Source: a virus. From it: 33,183 nt of DNA. Below the pieces are notes generated by a model, which was not told where the DNA came from, did not search any database, and saw only the letters and a program-made list of their open reading frames with translations. Location: the IMG/VR virus record IMGVR_UViG_3300038701_001184, positions 1 through 33,183 of that record; one strand, written 5' to 3'. Position numbers and translations under genes: made by a program. Position 1 is the stretch's first letter, and each line of letters starts with the position of its first letter. Shown in pieces: positions 1-7,755 of the stretch.

Positions 1-1
1 A

Positions 2-1636
2 GCGTTTTCAGGCACAGAAGGCGGCTTTAAACGCCTTGTAGAAGGCATGAAGGCGTCATTTACAAATTTCCTTGGTGAGATTGCTTATCAAGCGGCTGCG
101 CGTCCTATATTAATGAGCTTGGGGGTCGTTGGCGGTGTCGCAGGTGGCTCATCCAGCGCGAGCGCAGGTGGCTTAAGCGCTATACTTGGAGGGGGTGGCG
201 GTAGCTTTGGTGGCTTATCATCTCTATTTAGCGCGGGTAAAAACCTACTTAGTGGCGGTTCAAGTCAAATACTTACAGGCGGCTTGAATAAAATAGGCTC
301 TATTTTAGGAATTGGCGGCGTTGGGCCTAATGGCCCAGTATCTCTATCTAGCTATTCTAGCTTAACCAACGGTTCTTTTGGCGGGTCTTTAGGTGGAGCG
401 GCTGGCGGGTTTATCGGCAACTTCGGGGCTAATGCTTTGTTCGGTGGCGATAGGGGTGTAGGGGCTAATATTGGCGGGACTATCGGGGGTATCGCTGGCT
501 CTTTCATTCCTGTTCCAATTCTAGGGCCAGCTATAGGTTCTTTTATAGGCAACGCTATTGGTGGATTATTTGGTGGCGGGTCAATACCATCAAATGCCGC
601 ACAGATATCATTTGGCGCTAGTGGTGGATTGCTAAAAACTGGTAAAATAAGCAGTGACGAAGCAAGCGAAGAGCGTTTAAAGCAAATTAAAACTGCTGGC
701 GGTAGTGTTACACAAACAATAAATAACCTTATGGGGGCTATCGGTGGGAGCTTAGAAAGATCTCCTAACTTCATTCTTGGCGCTACACGAAGAGAGCCCG
801 GTATAGCAAAAATCAGTGGTATGCGCGGAAGTGGTCAAAGCGGTGAGTTTGTCTTTGGCAGCTTTCAAAAAGCAGTTGACTTCGCACTGACAAATGTCCT
901 TGCAAGGTCTGATATATCAGGCGTGTCAGAAGGATTTGAAAATATATTTAAAAACATATTTGCGAAGGGCGGGAAGTTTGAAACAAGAGCTGCAGAAGTT
1001 TTAGAGGCGAAAGCACTCTATGATTTAATTGAAGGAGTTGATAAAGAAGCCATATCACCGCTTAAAATAGCTCTTGATGAACTTGACGCAGAATTTGATA
1101 GATTAAGAGGCACAGCCTCTGGTTTGGGGCTTGATGTTGATAAATTAAATCAAGTTTTCGAAGAGCAAAGAACTGCGATTATTCAAGAAAGCCTAGCCCC
1201 TTTACAGCAATTTTTAGACGCACAGGCTTTATCAGGTCAGTCTAGCCTTTCATCTGTTGAAAGATTATCTTTAGCTCGTAGCGCATTTGATGAGAATTTA
1301 AACGCGATTAATTCAGGTGATTTAAGTGGTTTGGGAAATATCACAAATCAAGCAAGCACATTATTAGGACTAGGGCGTGATGTATTTGCGAGCGGAGAAG
1401 GCTTTAACGCTTTAGAAAGCTTTGTACGTCAGTCAATTACTGGCATTGCTGGAACATTGGGGGCAGAAGGTGGTCTAGATGATAGCATAGCACGTGAAAT
1501 GTCGCTAAACAGTGCACAACAAACATCTCTTTTAGAGCAAATGAATGTCGAACTTCAAGAGTTGCGCGAAGAAAACAGAAAGCTTCGTAAATCAATGGAG
1601 CGCGTGGGTAACGCCGTGGTGAGTATGACATCATGA
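2..1636 (+). CDS. Tail tape measure protein, C-terminal part (5' end outside window)
   Basis: The frame is open from the first bases of the window, so the gene begins upstream; an internal ATG at 47 gives 529 residues but is unlikely to be the real start. The visible N-terminal part contains a segment typical of the end of siphovirus tape measure proteins (GFKRLVEGMKASF, then a hydrophobic stretch). A long glycine/serine-rich, hydrophobic region follows, then a helical, coiled-coil-prone C-terminus rich in E, L, Q and R. Tape measure proteins set tail length inside the tube and help deliver DNA. It overlaps the next tail gene by ATGA, which indicates translational coupling. Missing N-terminal sequence prevents any length estimate. 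Confidence 0.75.
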   Translation, partial: AFSGTEGGFKRLVEGMKASFTNFLGEIAYQAAARPILMSLGVVGGVAGGSSSASAGGLSAILGGGGGSFGGLSSLFSAGKNLLSGGSSQILTGGLNKIGSILGIGGVGPNGPVSLSSYSSLTNGSFGGSLGGAAGGFIGNFGANALFGGDRGVGANIGGTIGGIAGSFIPVPILGPAIGSFIGNAIGGLFGGGSIPSNAAQISFGASGGLLKTGKISSDEASEERLKQIKTAGGSVTQTINNLMGAIGGSLERSPNFILGATRREPGIAKISGMRGSGQSGEFVFGSFQKAVDFALTNVLARSDISGVSEGFENIFKNIFAKGGKFETRAAEVLEAKALYDLIEGVDKEAISPLKIALDELDAEFDRLRGTASGLGLDVDKLNQVFEEQRTAIIQESLAPLQQFLDAQALSGQSSLSSVERLSLARSAFDENLNAINSGDLSGLGNITNQASTLLGLGRDVFASGEGFNALESFVRQSITGIAGTLGAEGGLDDSIAREMSLNSAQQTSLLEQMNVELQELREENRKLRKSMERVGNAVVSMTS

Positions 1637-3315
1637 TTTTGTCAACCTATCCTTTATCAACCTATACAATAGGGAATCTTCCAAGTGAGTATAGCTTGGC
1701 GACTGAAAACCCATTTAGAAATTTACAGCGCGGTGTTGATATTCAATTAACCTATTTAATAGAGCTTGAGCCTTATAACACAGAATTAGAACAACAAATA
1801 TCTGGCGCTCCTTTATCTGCAATCCCATTGTCTACACTTCCTCGATTTGCAAGGCGCGGTGGAGTAGATGTTATTTATTTGAGCGATAAAGGGTTTTTCA
1901 CAAATCCAACAGATACTCCATCTAACACATCATATCTTCCGCTAGTCAATAACCCCTTTCAATTTGAAGTATCTATTCTAAATGGTGATGAGTTTAGGGG
2001 GGGCATCCCTTCTTTTGGCGCAATCAGAATAAAGAACGGCGAAGGAATATTTGATGAGGCAGCTAACTACTTCTGGCAGGGGCGCAAGGTTACTATATAT
2101 GCAGGTGGTGCAAATTTTGCACGATCTGATTTTGAGGTTATATTTAATGGCGCAGTGCGTGATATTGAATATGATGAAGATGAGATCATAATTAACATAT
2201 CTGACAAAACGGCAATTATTGAAAAGTCTTTTGAACAGCAATTATATTTAGGGACTGGTGGCGTTGAAGGCGGGGAGAACATTGAGGGGAATGTTAAGCC
2301 GCTTTGTTATGGTGAGGTTTATAATATACCACTTACATTAGTTGACGCAGGCACAAATCTTTATCAGGCACATGATGGTTCTATTGAAGAAGTTTTGGCA
2401 GTTTATGATAGGGGGGTAGAGTTAAATAATCAGGGCGATGTTGCGGATATTACGGCAACCACGGTTTCAGGAGGTAATTTCAAAACCCAATTATCTGGTG
2501 GATACATTAGGCTTGGTGGCAACCCTGATGGAACTATTACTGCAGATGTCAAGGGTGATAATACAGGCGGCTATATCGACAAAACAGGGGCTATTATCTC
2601 ACGCCTTGCTAGGACAAAGCTGGGGCAAAACAATTTAAGTACGAATGAAGTTGACCAAGGAGGTTTAAATCTTCTTGACACAAATTATCCTTATTCAATA
2701 GGGGTTTATATAAATAGCAAAACTCAATTTAATAATGTATTAGATCAAATAACAATACCAGCTAATTTCTATTGGTTTTTTAATAGGACTGGTCTTTTGA
2801 CAGTTAAGGCAGTATCTCCGCCAAGCAGTGATGTTTTAACTATAAATCAAAACCAAATCATAGACGGTTCTTTTGAATTGTTACGCTCTATTTCACCTTA
2901 TTGGCGCATTACTGCTGGCTATAAAAAGAACTGGCAAGTAACTTTAGCTGATAACCTTGCGCCTGCAACATCTGATGCACAAAAATCTTTTGCTATAGAA
3001 GAATTTAGAAAACTAACGGTTGAGGATAGGGCAACAAGAACAGTGGCTCTGCTTGATAATGAATTGACGTTTAACAGCCTTTTTGTATCAGAAACAGATG
3101 CGCAAGCTTATAGAGATAGGCTTGTAAATATATATCAAACCAAGCGCAATGTTTATCGGCTTACGACATTTGATTTATTGTTTAAGGTGTTTATTGGTGA
3201 TACCATAAAAATTAAATATCCTCGTTATGGATTAGATAACGGTAAGGATTTTGTCATTGTCGGTATTTCAGAGGAAGCGGAAGATAATCAAACTATTTTA
3301 GAGGTGTGGGGATAA
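1633..3315 (+). CDS. Tail tip/hub structural protein
   Basis: This 560-residue protein starts at an ATG overlapping the tape measure stop (ATGA). It resembles a tail protein family seen in siphophages of Proteobacteria: a segment around residues 218-228 (GNVKPLCYGEV) and the following VYDRGVELN are typical, and the C-terminus (IGDTIKIKYPRYGL) looks like the closing beta domain of a tail hub protein. No enzymatic motif is seen. Its position directly behind the tape measure and ahead of the fibre gene supports a place in the distal tail or hub. The exact component (distal tail protein versus hub) cannot be decided by reading alone. Confidence 0.6.
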   Translation: MILSTYPLSTYTIGNLPSEYSLATENPFRNLQRGVDIQLTYLIELEPYNTELEQQISGAPLSAIPLSTLPRFARRGGVDVIYLSDKGFFTNPTDTPSNTSYLPLVNNPFQFEVSILNGDEFRGGIPSFGAIRIKNGEGIFDEAANYFWQGRKVTIYAGGANFARSDFEVIFNGAVRDIEYDEDEIIINISDKTAIIEKSFEQQLYLGTGGVEGGENIEGNVKPLCYGEVYNIPLTLVDAGTNLYQAHDGSIEEVLAVYDRGVELNNQGDVADITATTVSGGNFKTQLSGGYIRLGGNPDGTITADVKGDNTGGYIDKTGAIISRLARTKLGQNNLSTNEVDQGGLNLLDTNYPYSIGVYINSKTQFNNVLDQITIPANFYWFFNRTGLLTVKAVSPPSSDVLTINQNQIIDGSFELLRSISPYWRITAGYKKNWQVTLADNLAPATSDAQKSFAIEEFRKLTVEDRATRTVALLDNELTFNSLFVSETDAQAYRDRLVNIYQTKRNVYRLTTFDLLFKVFIGDTIKIKYPRYGLDNGKDFVIVGISEEAEDNQTILEVWG

Positions 3316-4092
3316 ATGGAAAATGTAATACTGGCAAGCCCTATTTTAAGTGACGCGGGGACATTTACAGGGTCACTTGCCGTTGGTGATATGTCTTTAC
3401 AGAACTTGAAAGCAATAAATCTTTTTCAAAAATACAGAACGAATGACCTTAGTGCGGTAGTTAATATTGACATGCTTTCAGCTCAATCAATAGATTTTAT
3501 TTCTATAGTAGCGCATAACGGAACTGCGAGCGCAACTGTTACAATTAAGGCAGGGACAACTAGCGCGGCTTCTGATTATACCAGCGGGGCATTATCATTA
3601 TTGACAGGCGATGATATGGGTTATTCTTTAAATTCTTTTGCCTCAAAGTTCACGAATCAAAATTACCGTTATTGGAAACTTGAATTTTCAGATGTTTCAA
3701 ATCCTGATGGATTTCTTGAAATGGGACGGGTTTATTTATCAAAATGCTTTCAGCCAAATAAGAACGCTATTTGGGGCATGGAAGAAGGATACAGGGACGA
3801 CAGCCGTAGTGCAAGGACAGTTAGCGGTGGAATTTCCACAGTCCCAAGAACGCCACTTAAAACTGCGCGATGGCAACTTGATTTTTCCACAAGTTTAGAA
3901 ATGTATAATCAGGCGCGGGAAATTGACCGAACTAGAGGAACGTCTAAAGACGTAATTTTTATTCCTGATCTGGATGATAGTAATTATTTTCAAAGTCGGT
4001 TTTTATATGGTAAGATGACAGGGCTTACCCCGATTATAAGCGCGGCTTTTTCGATATATCGTAAGGCTTATGAATTAGAGGAGATTATTTAA
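3316..4092 (+). CDS. Tail-tip protein with discoidin-like beta-sandwich features
   Basis: This 258-residue protein starts immediately after the previous stop and overlaps the fibre gene by TAATG. The first half has the flavour of carbohydrate-binding discoidin-type domains: a position-dependent pattern of hydrophobic beta strands, SIDFISIVAHNGTAS, and NYRYWKLEF preceding a loop and GFLEMGRVY. The second half (about 140-258) is a tail-specific extension. Such proteins sit at the tail tip between the hub and the receptor-binding fibre. The fold is inferred from the strand pattern, not from a search. Confidence 0.5.
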   Translation: MENVILASPILSDAGTFTGSLAVGDMSLQNLKAINLFQKYRTNDLSAVVNIDMLSAQSIDFISIVAHNGTASATVTIKAGTTSAASDYTSGALSLLTGDDMGYSLNSFASKFTNQNYRYWKLEFSDVSNPDGFLEMGRVYLSKCFQPNKNAIWGMEEGYRDDSRSARTVSGGISTVPRTPLKTARWQLDFSTSLEMYNQAREIDRTRGTSKDVIFIPDLDDSNYFQSRFLYGKMTGLTPIISAAFSIYRKAYELEEII

Positions 4093-5165
4093 TGGCTTTT
4101 GTAATAGCTGACAGGGTAGCAGAAACAACCACAACCACAGGCACAGGAACGCTTAATTTAGCTGGTCCAGTAACAGGTTTTCAATCTTTTGTATCTGGGG
4201 TTGGTGATACAAATACAACATATTATGTCATGACCGATAATACTGACTGGGAGGTAGGTATCGGTACTGTGTCGGCTGGCTCACCTGATACTCTTTCGCG
4301 TGATACTATTTTACAATCGACGAATAGTGATGCGGCGGTAAACTGGGGCGCGGGGACTAAAGACGTATTTTTAAGCGTCCCAGCAGGGCATTTTGTTGCC
4401 AATAATTTAGACAACACATTTACAGGTAATAACACCTTCACAGGTGATAACACATTCGCAGGCGATAATATATTTACAGGTGGACTAACAAAGTCCAACG
4501 ACACATTTATCACAGGGCGTAATGCGGCAAATGATGCGGATATAGATATTATAAAAGTTAATGCAGGCGATGATATTGAAATTGGCGGTAATATGTCGGG
4601 TGCAAGTACGCATAAGCTTATAAATATGGCTGACCCAACATCTGCACAAGATTATGCAACTAAGGCTTATGTTGACGGTAATTCGGCATCATTAACGTTA
4701 GGGACATCTGTTGCGACAACTTCAGGAACATCAATTGATTTTACTAGCATACCTTCAGGTGTCAAAATTGTTATCATAAGTTTTAGTGGAGTACGATTAA
4801 ACAGTACAGACGACATATTAATCCAACTTGGTGATAGCGGAGGTGTTGAAACCACAGGTTATCAATCAACTTCGACATTAACATCAACAGGCGTTAATAC
4901 AATTAGCTCGACAAGCGGAATAGTGTTAAACACAGCAGGGGCGACTGGATTTACATTTCATGGTAGTATCATCTTATCATTACTCGACGCAACAACAAAT
5001 ACATGGTGCGCTAATGCTTCTTTAGGCCGCGAAGGTGGAGCATCAGCTTGTTTTGGTGGTGGCAGTAAGTCATTAAGCGGAGAATTAACCACAATTAGGC
5101 TTACAAGCTCTGCGGGAACAAATACGTATAACGGTGGAATAGCTAACATTTTGTGGGGTAAATAA
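4092..5165 (+). CDS. Tail fibre / receptor-binding protein
   Basis: A 357-residue protein low in charge and rich in T, S, G and N. The N-terminal ~105 residues form a domain often seen at the base of phage fibres (DRVAETTTTTGTGT, SRDTILQSTN). Four six-residue repeats of the NTFTGN/NTFTGD type follow (about residues 108-131), then the fibre linker INMADPTSAQDYATKAYVDG at about 178-197. The C-terminal ~160 residues are a beta-rich, serine/threonine-rich domain that probably makes host contact. The following small gene overlaps by TAATG and may be an accessory or chaperone. Recognition of cell-surface sugar or protein is inference. Confidence 0.7.
   Translation: MAFVIADRVAETTTTTGTGTLNLAGPVTGFQSFVSGVGDTNTTYYVMTDNTDWEVGIGTVSAGSPDTLSRDTILQSTNSDAAVNWGAGTKDVFLSVPAGHFVANNLDNTFTGNNTFTGDNTFAGDNIFTGGLTKSNDTFITGRNAANDADIDIIKVNAGDDIEIGGNMSGASTHKLINMADPTSAQDYATKAYVDGNSASLTLGTSVATTSGTSIDFTSIPSGVKIVIISFSGVRLNSTDDILIQLGDSGGVETTGYQSTSTLTSTGVNTISSTSGIVLNTAGATGFTFHGSIILSLLDATTNTWCANASLGREGGASACFGGGSKSLSGELTTIRLTSSAGTNTYNGGIANILWGK
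4413..4484 (+). repeat. Four tandem 18-base repeats inside the tail fibre gene
   Basis: Four consecutive diverged 18-base units at 4413-4430, 4431-4448, 4449-4466 and 4467-4484 encode the hexapeptide repeat NTFTGN/D. Units share an AACACnTTnnCAGGnnAT pattern. The repeats probably build a regular shaft segment in the trimeric fibre. Divergence among units argues for an old, selected repeat and not a recent slippage event. Confidence 0.8.
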
Positions 5166-5410
5166 TGATAAGAGAAATAAATTTAAAAACAGGAAAACAA
5201 ATTGAGCGTGAATACACAGAGGAAGAAATTTCTAAACGCGACAAAGCTATTTTAGAAAACGCTAAAACCTCAAAAAAAGATAGAATTTTAAATAAACTAA
5301 CAGAGCTTGATATACGATCAATCCGCGCTATTCGTGAAGGGGATGCAAAACGAATTCAAGAATTAGAGTTGCAAGCTGAAAAATTGCGTACTGAACTTAG
5401 GAAATTGTGA
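5165..5410 (+). CDS. Small charged protein behind the fibre gene, possible fibre accessory
   Basis: This 81-residue protein starts at ATG 5165 in a TAATG overlap with the fibre stop. It is strongly charged (many K, E, R) and almost entirely helical, with heptad-like spacing at about residues 38-80. No family is recognised with confidence. Small helical proteins immediately behind fibre genes are often fibre-assembly chaperones or tail accessories, so this role is possible here, but nothing in the sequence proves it. Confidence 0.6.
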   Translation: MIREINLKTGKQIEREYTEEEISKRDKAILENAKTSKKDRILNKLTELDIRSIRAIREGDAKRIQELELQAEKLRTELRKL

Positions 5411-5625
5411 TGCCAGACGACTTATACCGCGCAATAGGACGTATTGAAGAAGCCATTAAAAACGTGCAAAAAGATACGTCTGAAATTAAGGTAACTCTAG
5501 AAAAGCACAATAAGAGACTATCTGCGGTTGAGGGTTTTAAAATTCAAATTCTGACGATAGCTGGTTTAATTGGTGGGGCTGTATCTATTTTATGGGATGC
5601 TATTAAAACAAAGTTAGGTGCATGA
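5410..5625 (+). CDS. Coiled-coil plus single membrane segment protein (XhlA-like)
   Basis: A 71-residue protein. A GTG at 5407 is also in frame, but ATG 5410 forms a TGATG overlap with the previous stop and is preferred. Residues ~5-45 form a coiled coil (IGRIEEAIKNVQKDTSEIKV), followed by a single hydrophobic segment (about 47-62, ILTIAGLIGGAVSILW). This layout resembles the hemolysin XhlA type found in phage lysis modules, where the protein partners a holin. The overlap with the next membrane protein gene (ATGA at 5622) fits a lysis or membrane cluster. Function is inferred from architecture and context. Confidence 0.6.
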   Translation: MPDDLYRAIGRIEEAIKNVQKDTSEIKVTLEKHNKRLSAVEGFKIQILTIAGLIGGAVSILWDAIKTKLGA

Positions 5626-6200
5626 TTAACATTATCATAACAGTATTGCTCCCCATCTATGGCGCGTTTATGTCACGGTTTCACGGTGGGGGTTTTAAGG
5701 GCGGTGTAAATAAATCACTAAAGAACATGCTTTGGGCGTTACCGTTTGGTGTAATTGTATGGCTCTGTGGTGGGGCTTGGTGGTTATGTGCCATAACGGT
5801 AGCATTATGTGCTATTGGTAAAGCAGTGGCCCACGGTAGAGGCTTAGGAAGTGACGAGCCAATGCGTGATGATATGAAACCTGAAAAGGTGGAGTACGCT
5901 ATCTTATGGCTTCAAGACAAAGTATCAACACGTACCTATAAGCACCTCATAATGTCGCTCACAGGCTTTGCGGCTGTTTCTGGTGCAGTTGTGGCTTTTA
6001 TGTTCATTAACCCCATGGCATCGCTTATAATCGCTTTAGGGGGCTTGCTGAAAGGAGTTGCTTATGAAATCGGTACTTTTATCCTTCCTAACCAAACTAA
6101 AAGCGGTATTAAAAACCTTATGTATAAAACCGAAATCGGAGAGTTTATTACAGGATTATTTGCATACGGAGGACTTGCTATTGCCTTCATCATCACTTGA
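5622..6200 (+). CDS. Multi-pass membrane protein of the lysis region
   Basis: A 192-residue protein with several hydrophobic segments (about residues 2-17, 37-65, 110-145 and 176-191) and a polar loop containing HGRGLGSDEPMRDDMKPEKV. It overlaps the upstream gene by ATGA and the downstream gene by 20 bases. No family is recognised. Placement between the coiled-coil membrane protein and a holin-like protein suggests a part in lysis or in the host envelope, but it is longer than a normal holin. Confidence 0.6.
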   Translation: MINIIITVLLPIYGAFMSRFHGGGFKGGVNKSLKNMLWALPFGVIVWLCGGAWWLCAITVALCAIGKAVAHGRGLGSDEPMRDDMKPEKVEYAILWLQDKVSTRTYKHLIMSLTGFAAVSGAVVAFMFINPMASLIIALGGLLKGVAYEIGTFILPNQTKSGIKNLMYKTEIGEFITGLFAYGGLAIAFIIT

Positions 6201-6600
6201 GCCTATAGAATACAAAATCAGCCGCGTATCATCGACCATAAAAGATGGCACGTTTGGTGTGTTTATGATTAAGGATGCCCCTATCTGCGTGACGTTAGAA
6301 GAAACATGGCTTGATAATATACGCCGTGAAAGCTGTATTCCAGAAGGTGTTTATACGGTCAAAAAATATTCAGGAACGAAATATAAGAACGTATGGCAGG
6401 TTTATGGCGTGCCTAATCGGACTGCAATCCTAATTCACTGGGGTAATACCGAACGCAATACGGCTGGGTGTATTCTTATGGGTAAATATTTTGCGGATTT
6501 TGGCGATAGGCGAGGCGTTGCAGACAGCCGAAAAACCATTGAAATGTTGCGCAAACGGTTGCCAGACGAATTTAGACTACACATTGAGGACAATTTCTAG
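6181..6600 (+). CDS. DUF5675-type protein, TTG start
   Basis: The open frame extends upstream to 6058, but that part overlaps the previous gene heavily. TTG 6181 has a strong ribosome binding site, GGAGGA at 6168-6173 with 7-base spacing, so 139 residues is the preferred product. The protein matches the DUF5675 pattern seen in many phages: SCIPEGVYTV, then ILIHWGNTERNTAGCILMG. In that motif H86 and C97 recall the His/Cys pair of L,D-transpeptidases, although this family has no proven activity known to me. Its position between membrane proteins and the holin-like and spanin genes suggests a cell-wall or lysis role. Confidence 0.7.
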   Translation: MPSSSLEPIEYKISRVSSTIKDGTFGVFMIKDAPICVTLEETWLDNIRRESCIPEGVYTVKKYSGTKYKNVWQVYGVPNRTAILIHWGNTERNTAGCILMGKYFADFGDRRGVADSRKTIEMLRKRLPDEFRLHIEDNF

Positions 6601-6632
6601 TACAATCAGAAAATATATAGGGAGATATCATT

Positions 6633-6830
6633 ATGTTAGATTTACTTGTTCAAATATGGAATGCAATACCTGATTGGATTCTTGCAATCACAGCGGTTGT
6701 GACGGCGGCAAACGGTATTACTGCCCTAACACCAACGCAAACAGACGATAAAATTTTAAATGCTATTTTGCGCGTTTTAAATGTTCTTGCCCTTAATATT
6801 GCAAAGAACAAAAACGCAGACGATGTATAA
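6633..6830 (+). CDS. Small holin-like membrane protein
   Basis: This 65-residue protein has a good ribosome binding site (AGGGAG at 6619-6624) 8 bases before its ATG. It has a hydrophobic N-terminal half ([17 protein letters not shown]) followed by a conserved-looking [11 protein letters not shown] and a second amphipathic or hydrophobic helix ([13 protein letters not shown]), then a charged C-terminal tail. This architecture is common in short phage membrane proteins annotated as holins. It lies directly ahead of the spanin pair, which supports a holin call, but at this size the evidence is mostly context. Confidence 0.6.
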   Translation: MLDLLVQIWNAIPDWILAITAVVTAANGITALTPTQTDDKILNAILRVLNVLALNIAKNKNADDV

Positions 6831-6833
6831 CGC

Positions 6834-7064
6834 ATGACCTCCGCGTTTAAACTTGCCCTCTATGGTGTTATTATCCTTTCCATCATAGGGGGCGTTTTTT
6901 TCTTAGGATATCGTGCGGGGTCAAACAAAGAAAAAGTTATTATACAGGAAAAGATTATCCATGCAGGTGAACGTCATGCAGAAATTGAACAAAGGCAGTC
7001 TAACCATGTTGCTACTCGTGGTCAGCGCTTTCATATTAACCTCTTGCGCAAAAGGAGTTTCTAA
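6834..7064 (+). CDS. i-spanin (Rz-like), short
   Basis: A 76-residue protein beginning 3 bases after the holin-like gene. It has one N-terminal membrane segment (about residues 7-27, LYGVIILSIIGGVFFLGY) and a charged periplasmic part with helical character (KEKVIIQEKIIHAGERHAEIEQ). An outer-membrane lipoprotein gene starts inside it in another frame, the hallmark of Rz/Rz1 two-component spanins. It is short for an i-spanin (lambda Rz is about 150 residues), so the periplasmic helix may be reduced. The last ~30 residues are constrained by the overlapping frame. Confidence 0.7.
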   Translation: MTSAFKLALYGVIILSIIGGVFFLGYRAGSNKEKVIIQEKIIHAGERHAEIEQRQSNHVATRGQRFHINLLRKRSF

Positions 7065-7227
7065 TGAGAATACGGAACGGCTTATTCTGCCGACACTTTT
7101 TCAATACAGCATCGAAGAACAGCAAATTCTTCTACAAGAACTCGAAAGCGGATCTTGCCAAATGTCAGACAAGTTTATTGAGGACTATGGCATCGTTCGC
7201 CAGCAAATTAGAGAGGCATTAAAATAA
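6976..7227 (+). CDS. o-spanin (Rz1-like) lipoprotein, nested start inside the i-spanin
   Basis: ATG 6976 is preceded by AGGTGA (6965-6970), giving 83 residues; ATG 6961 and GTG 6913 are upstream alternatives in frame. The N-terminus is a lipoprotein signal: MQKLNKGSLT, a hydrophobic core LLLVVSAFI, then lipobox LTSC with the lipidated Cys at position 24. The mature part is acidic and helical (YSIEEQQILLQELESGS). About 90 bases overlap the i-spanin gene and the rest runs past it. This fits an outer-membrane spanin that pairs with the i-spanin to fuse the membranes at lysis. Unlike classical Rz1 it is not proline-rich. Confidence 0.75.
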   Translation: MQKLNKGSLTMLLLVVSAFILTSCAKGVSNENTERLILPTLFQYSIEEQQILLQELESGSCQMSDKFIEDYGIVRQQIREALK

Positions 7228-7245
7228 GCATTAAACGCTCATTAA

Positions 7246-7419
7246 TCACCCCTCTCCAAATAATTTTTTCCTTAAACAATACTTAATCCATTCCGCAGAC
7301 GGTGGTCTATCGTTGTCCTGACACTCTACCCCAAAGCTATCGAAATAAGCATGACTTGCCAAGTCATCAAGGATAATAGTGTTAAATCCTTTTTTTGTTA
7401 CGTATATAATTTTACTCAT
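7246..7419 (-). CDS. Small hypothetical protein (57 aa), end of the leftward operon
   Basis: The ATG at 7417-7419 lies inside the stop region of the upstream DUF1508 gene (ATGAGTAA overlap), and the frame runs to TGA at 7246-7248. The product begins MSKIIYVTKKGFNTIILDDL and ends in a basic/aromatic helix (AEWIKYCLRKKLFGEG). No family is recognised. The typical coupled start and the sensible amino-acid composition support a real gene. Only 18 bases separate it from the converging spanin gene, and no clear intrinsic terminator is seen between them. Confidence 0.55.
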   Translation of the reverse strand: MSKIIYVTKKGFNTIILDDLASHAYFDSFGVECQDNDRPPSAEWIKYCLRKKLFGEG

Positions 7420-7594
7420 CGGTTAAGTCCTCAATAACAGCTTCAGCGGCGTTATCTTTAATGGTATATATACCATTTTCGCAACCATATATGCTGTTGT
7501 AAACGCCAGATTGGGCGACTATATTTCCGTTTTTGGCCGTGAAAGTGAAATAGTAAAGCCCGTTTTTTGTTTTGTTAATGTAAAATTTATTCAT
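7412..7594 (-). CDS. DUF1508 (YegP-like) domain protein
   Basis: A 60-residue protein made of one DUF1508 unit: FYINKTKNGLYYFTFTAKNG, then a strand, a short helix, and a CENGIYTIKDNA segment, matching the family pattern in which an NG-containing hairpin is followed by a GI-V-K-N-A helix. These small alpha/beta proteins occur singly or in tandem in bacteria and phages. Their function is not established. The gene is coupled at both ends (ATGA with the upstream gene, ATGAGTAA with the downstream one). Confidence 0.75.
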   Translation of the reverse strand: MNKFYINKTKNGLYYFTFTAKNGNIVAQSGVYNSIYGCENGIYTIKDNAAEAVIEDLTDE

Positions 7595-7755
7595 TTCTTG
7601 TGCCTATCTCTTGGGTATTCTTCATAATGCTGATATGACAAGGCTTTTAACTTATCATCACAATCCTTAATAAGTTTATCAAGGTCGTTATTAATACGGC
7701 ATTTTGTGTCAATGTACATTTGCCTGCGGTTTAAAAGGTCGTCTTTTATTGTCAT
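7591..7755 (-). CDS. Small helical hypothetical protein (54 aa)
   Basis: ATG at 7753-7755 shares one base with the stop of the upstream secreted-protein gene (TAATG), and the frame ends at TGA 7591-7593 overlapping the DUF1508 start (ATGA). The product is short, charged and helical, with two cysteines (MTIKDDLLNRRQMYI..., DCDDKLKAL). Coupled starts on both sides support a real gene. No family is recognised. Confidence 0.5.
   Translation of the reverse strand: MTIKDDLLNRRQMYIDTKCRINNDLDKLIKDCDDKLKALSYQHYEEYPRDRHKK

Noticed and set aside
352-774. 140-residue open frame on the minus strand inside the tape measure gene
   Set aside because: Proline/isoleucine/leucine-rich product that mirrors the glycine-rich tape measure codons; no ribosome binding site; antisense to a confident gene.
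4413-4484. Repeat cluster considered as a CRISPR-like array
   Set aside because: Units are contiguous, 18 bases and in frame with the tail fibre protein; no spacers. The same applies to 8334-8400.
6058-6180. N-terminal extension of the DUF5675 gene to the first in-frame start
   Set aside because: It lies wholly inside the upstream membrane protein gene, is unlike the family, and TTG 6181 has a far better ribosome binding site.
7228-7245. Searched for a bidirectional terminator between the converging spanin and accessory operons
   Set aside because: Only 18 bases lie between the stops and no stable stem with a T run is visible.
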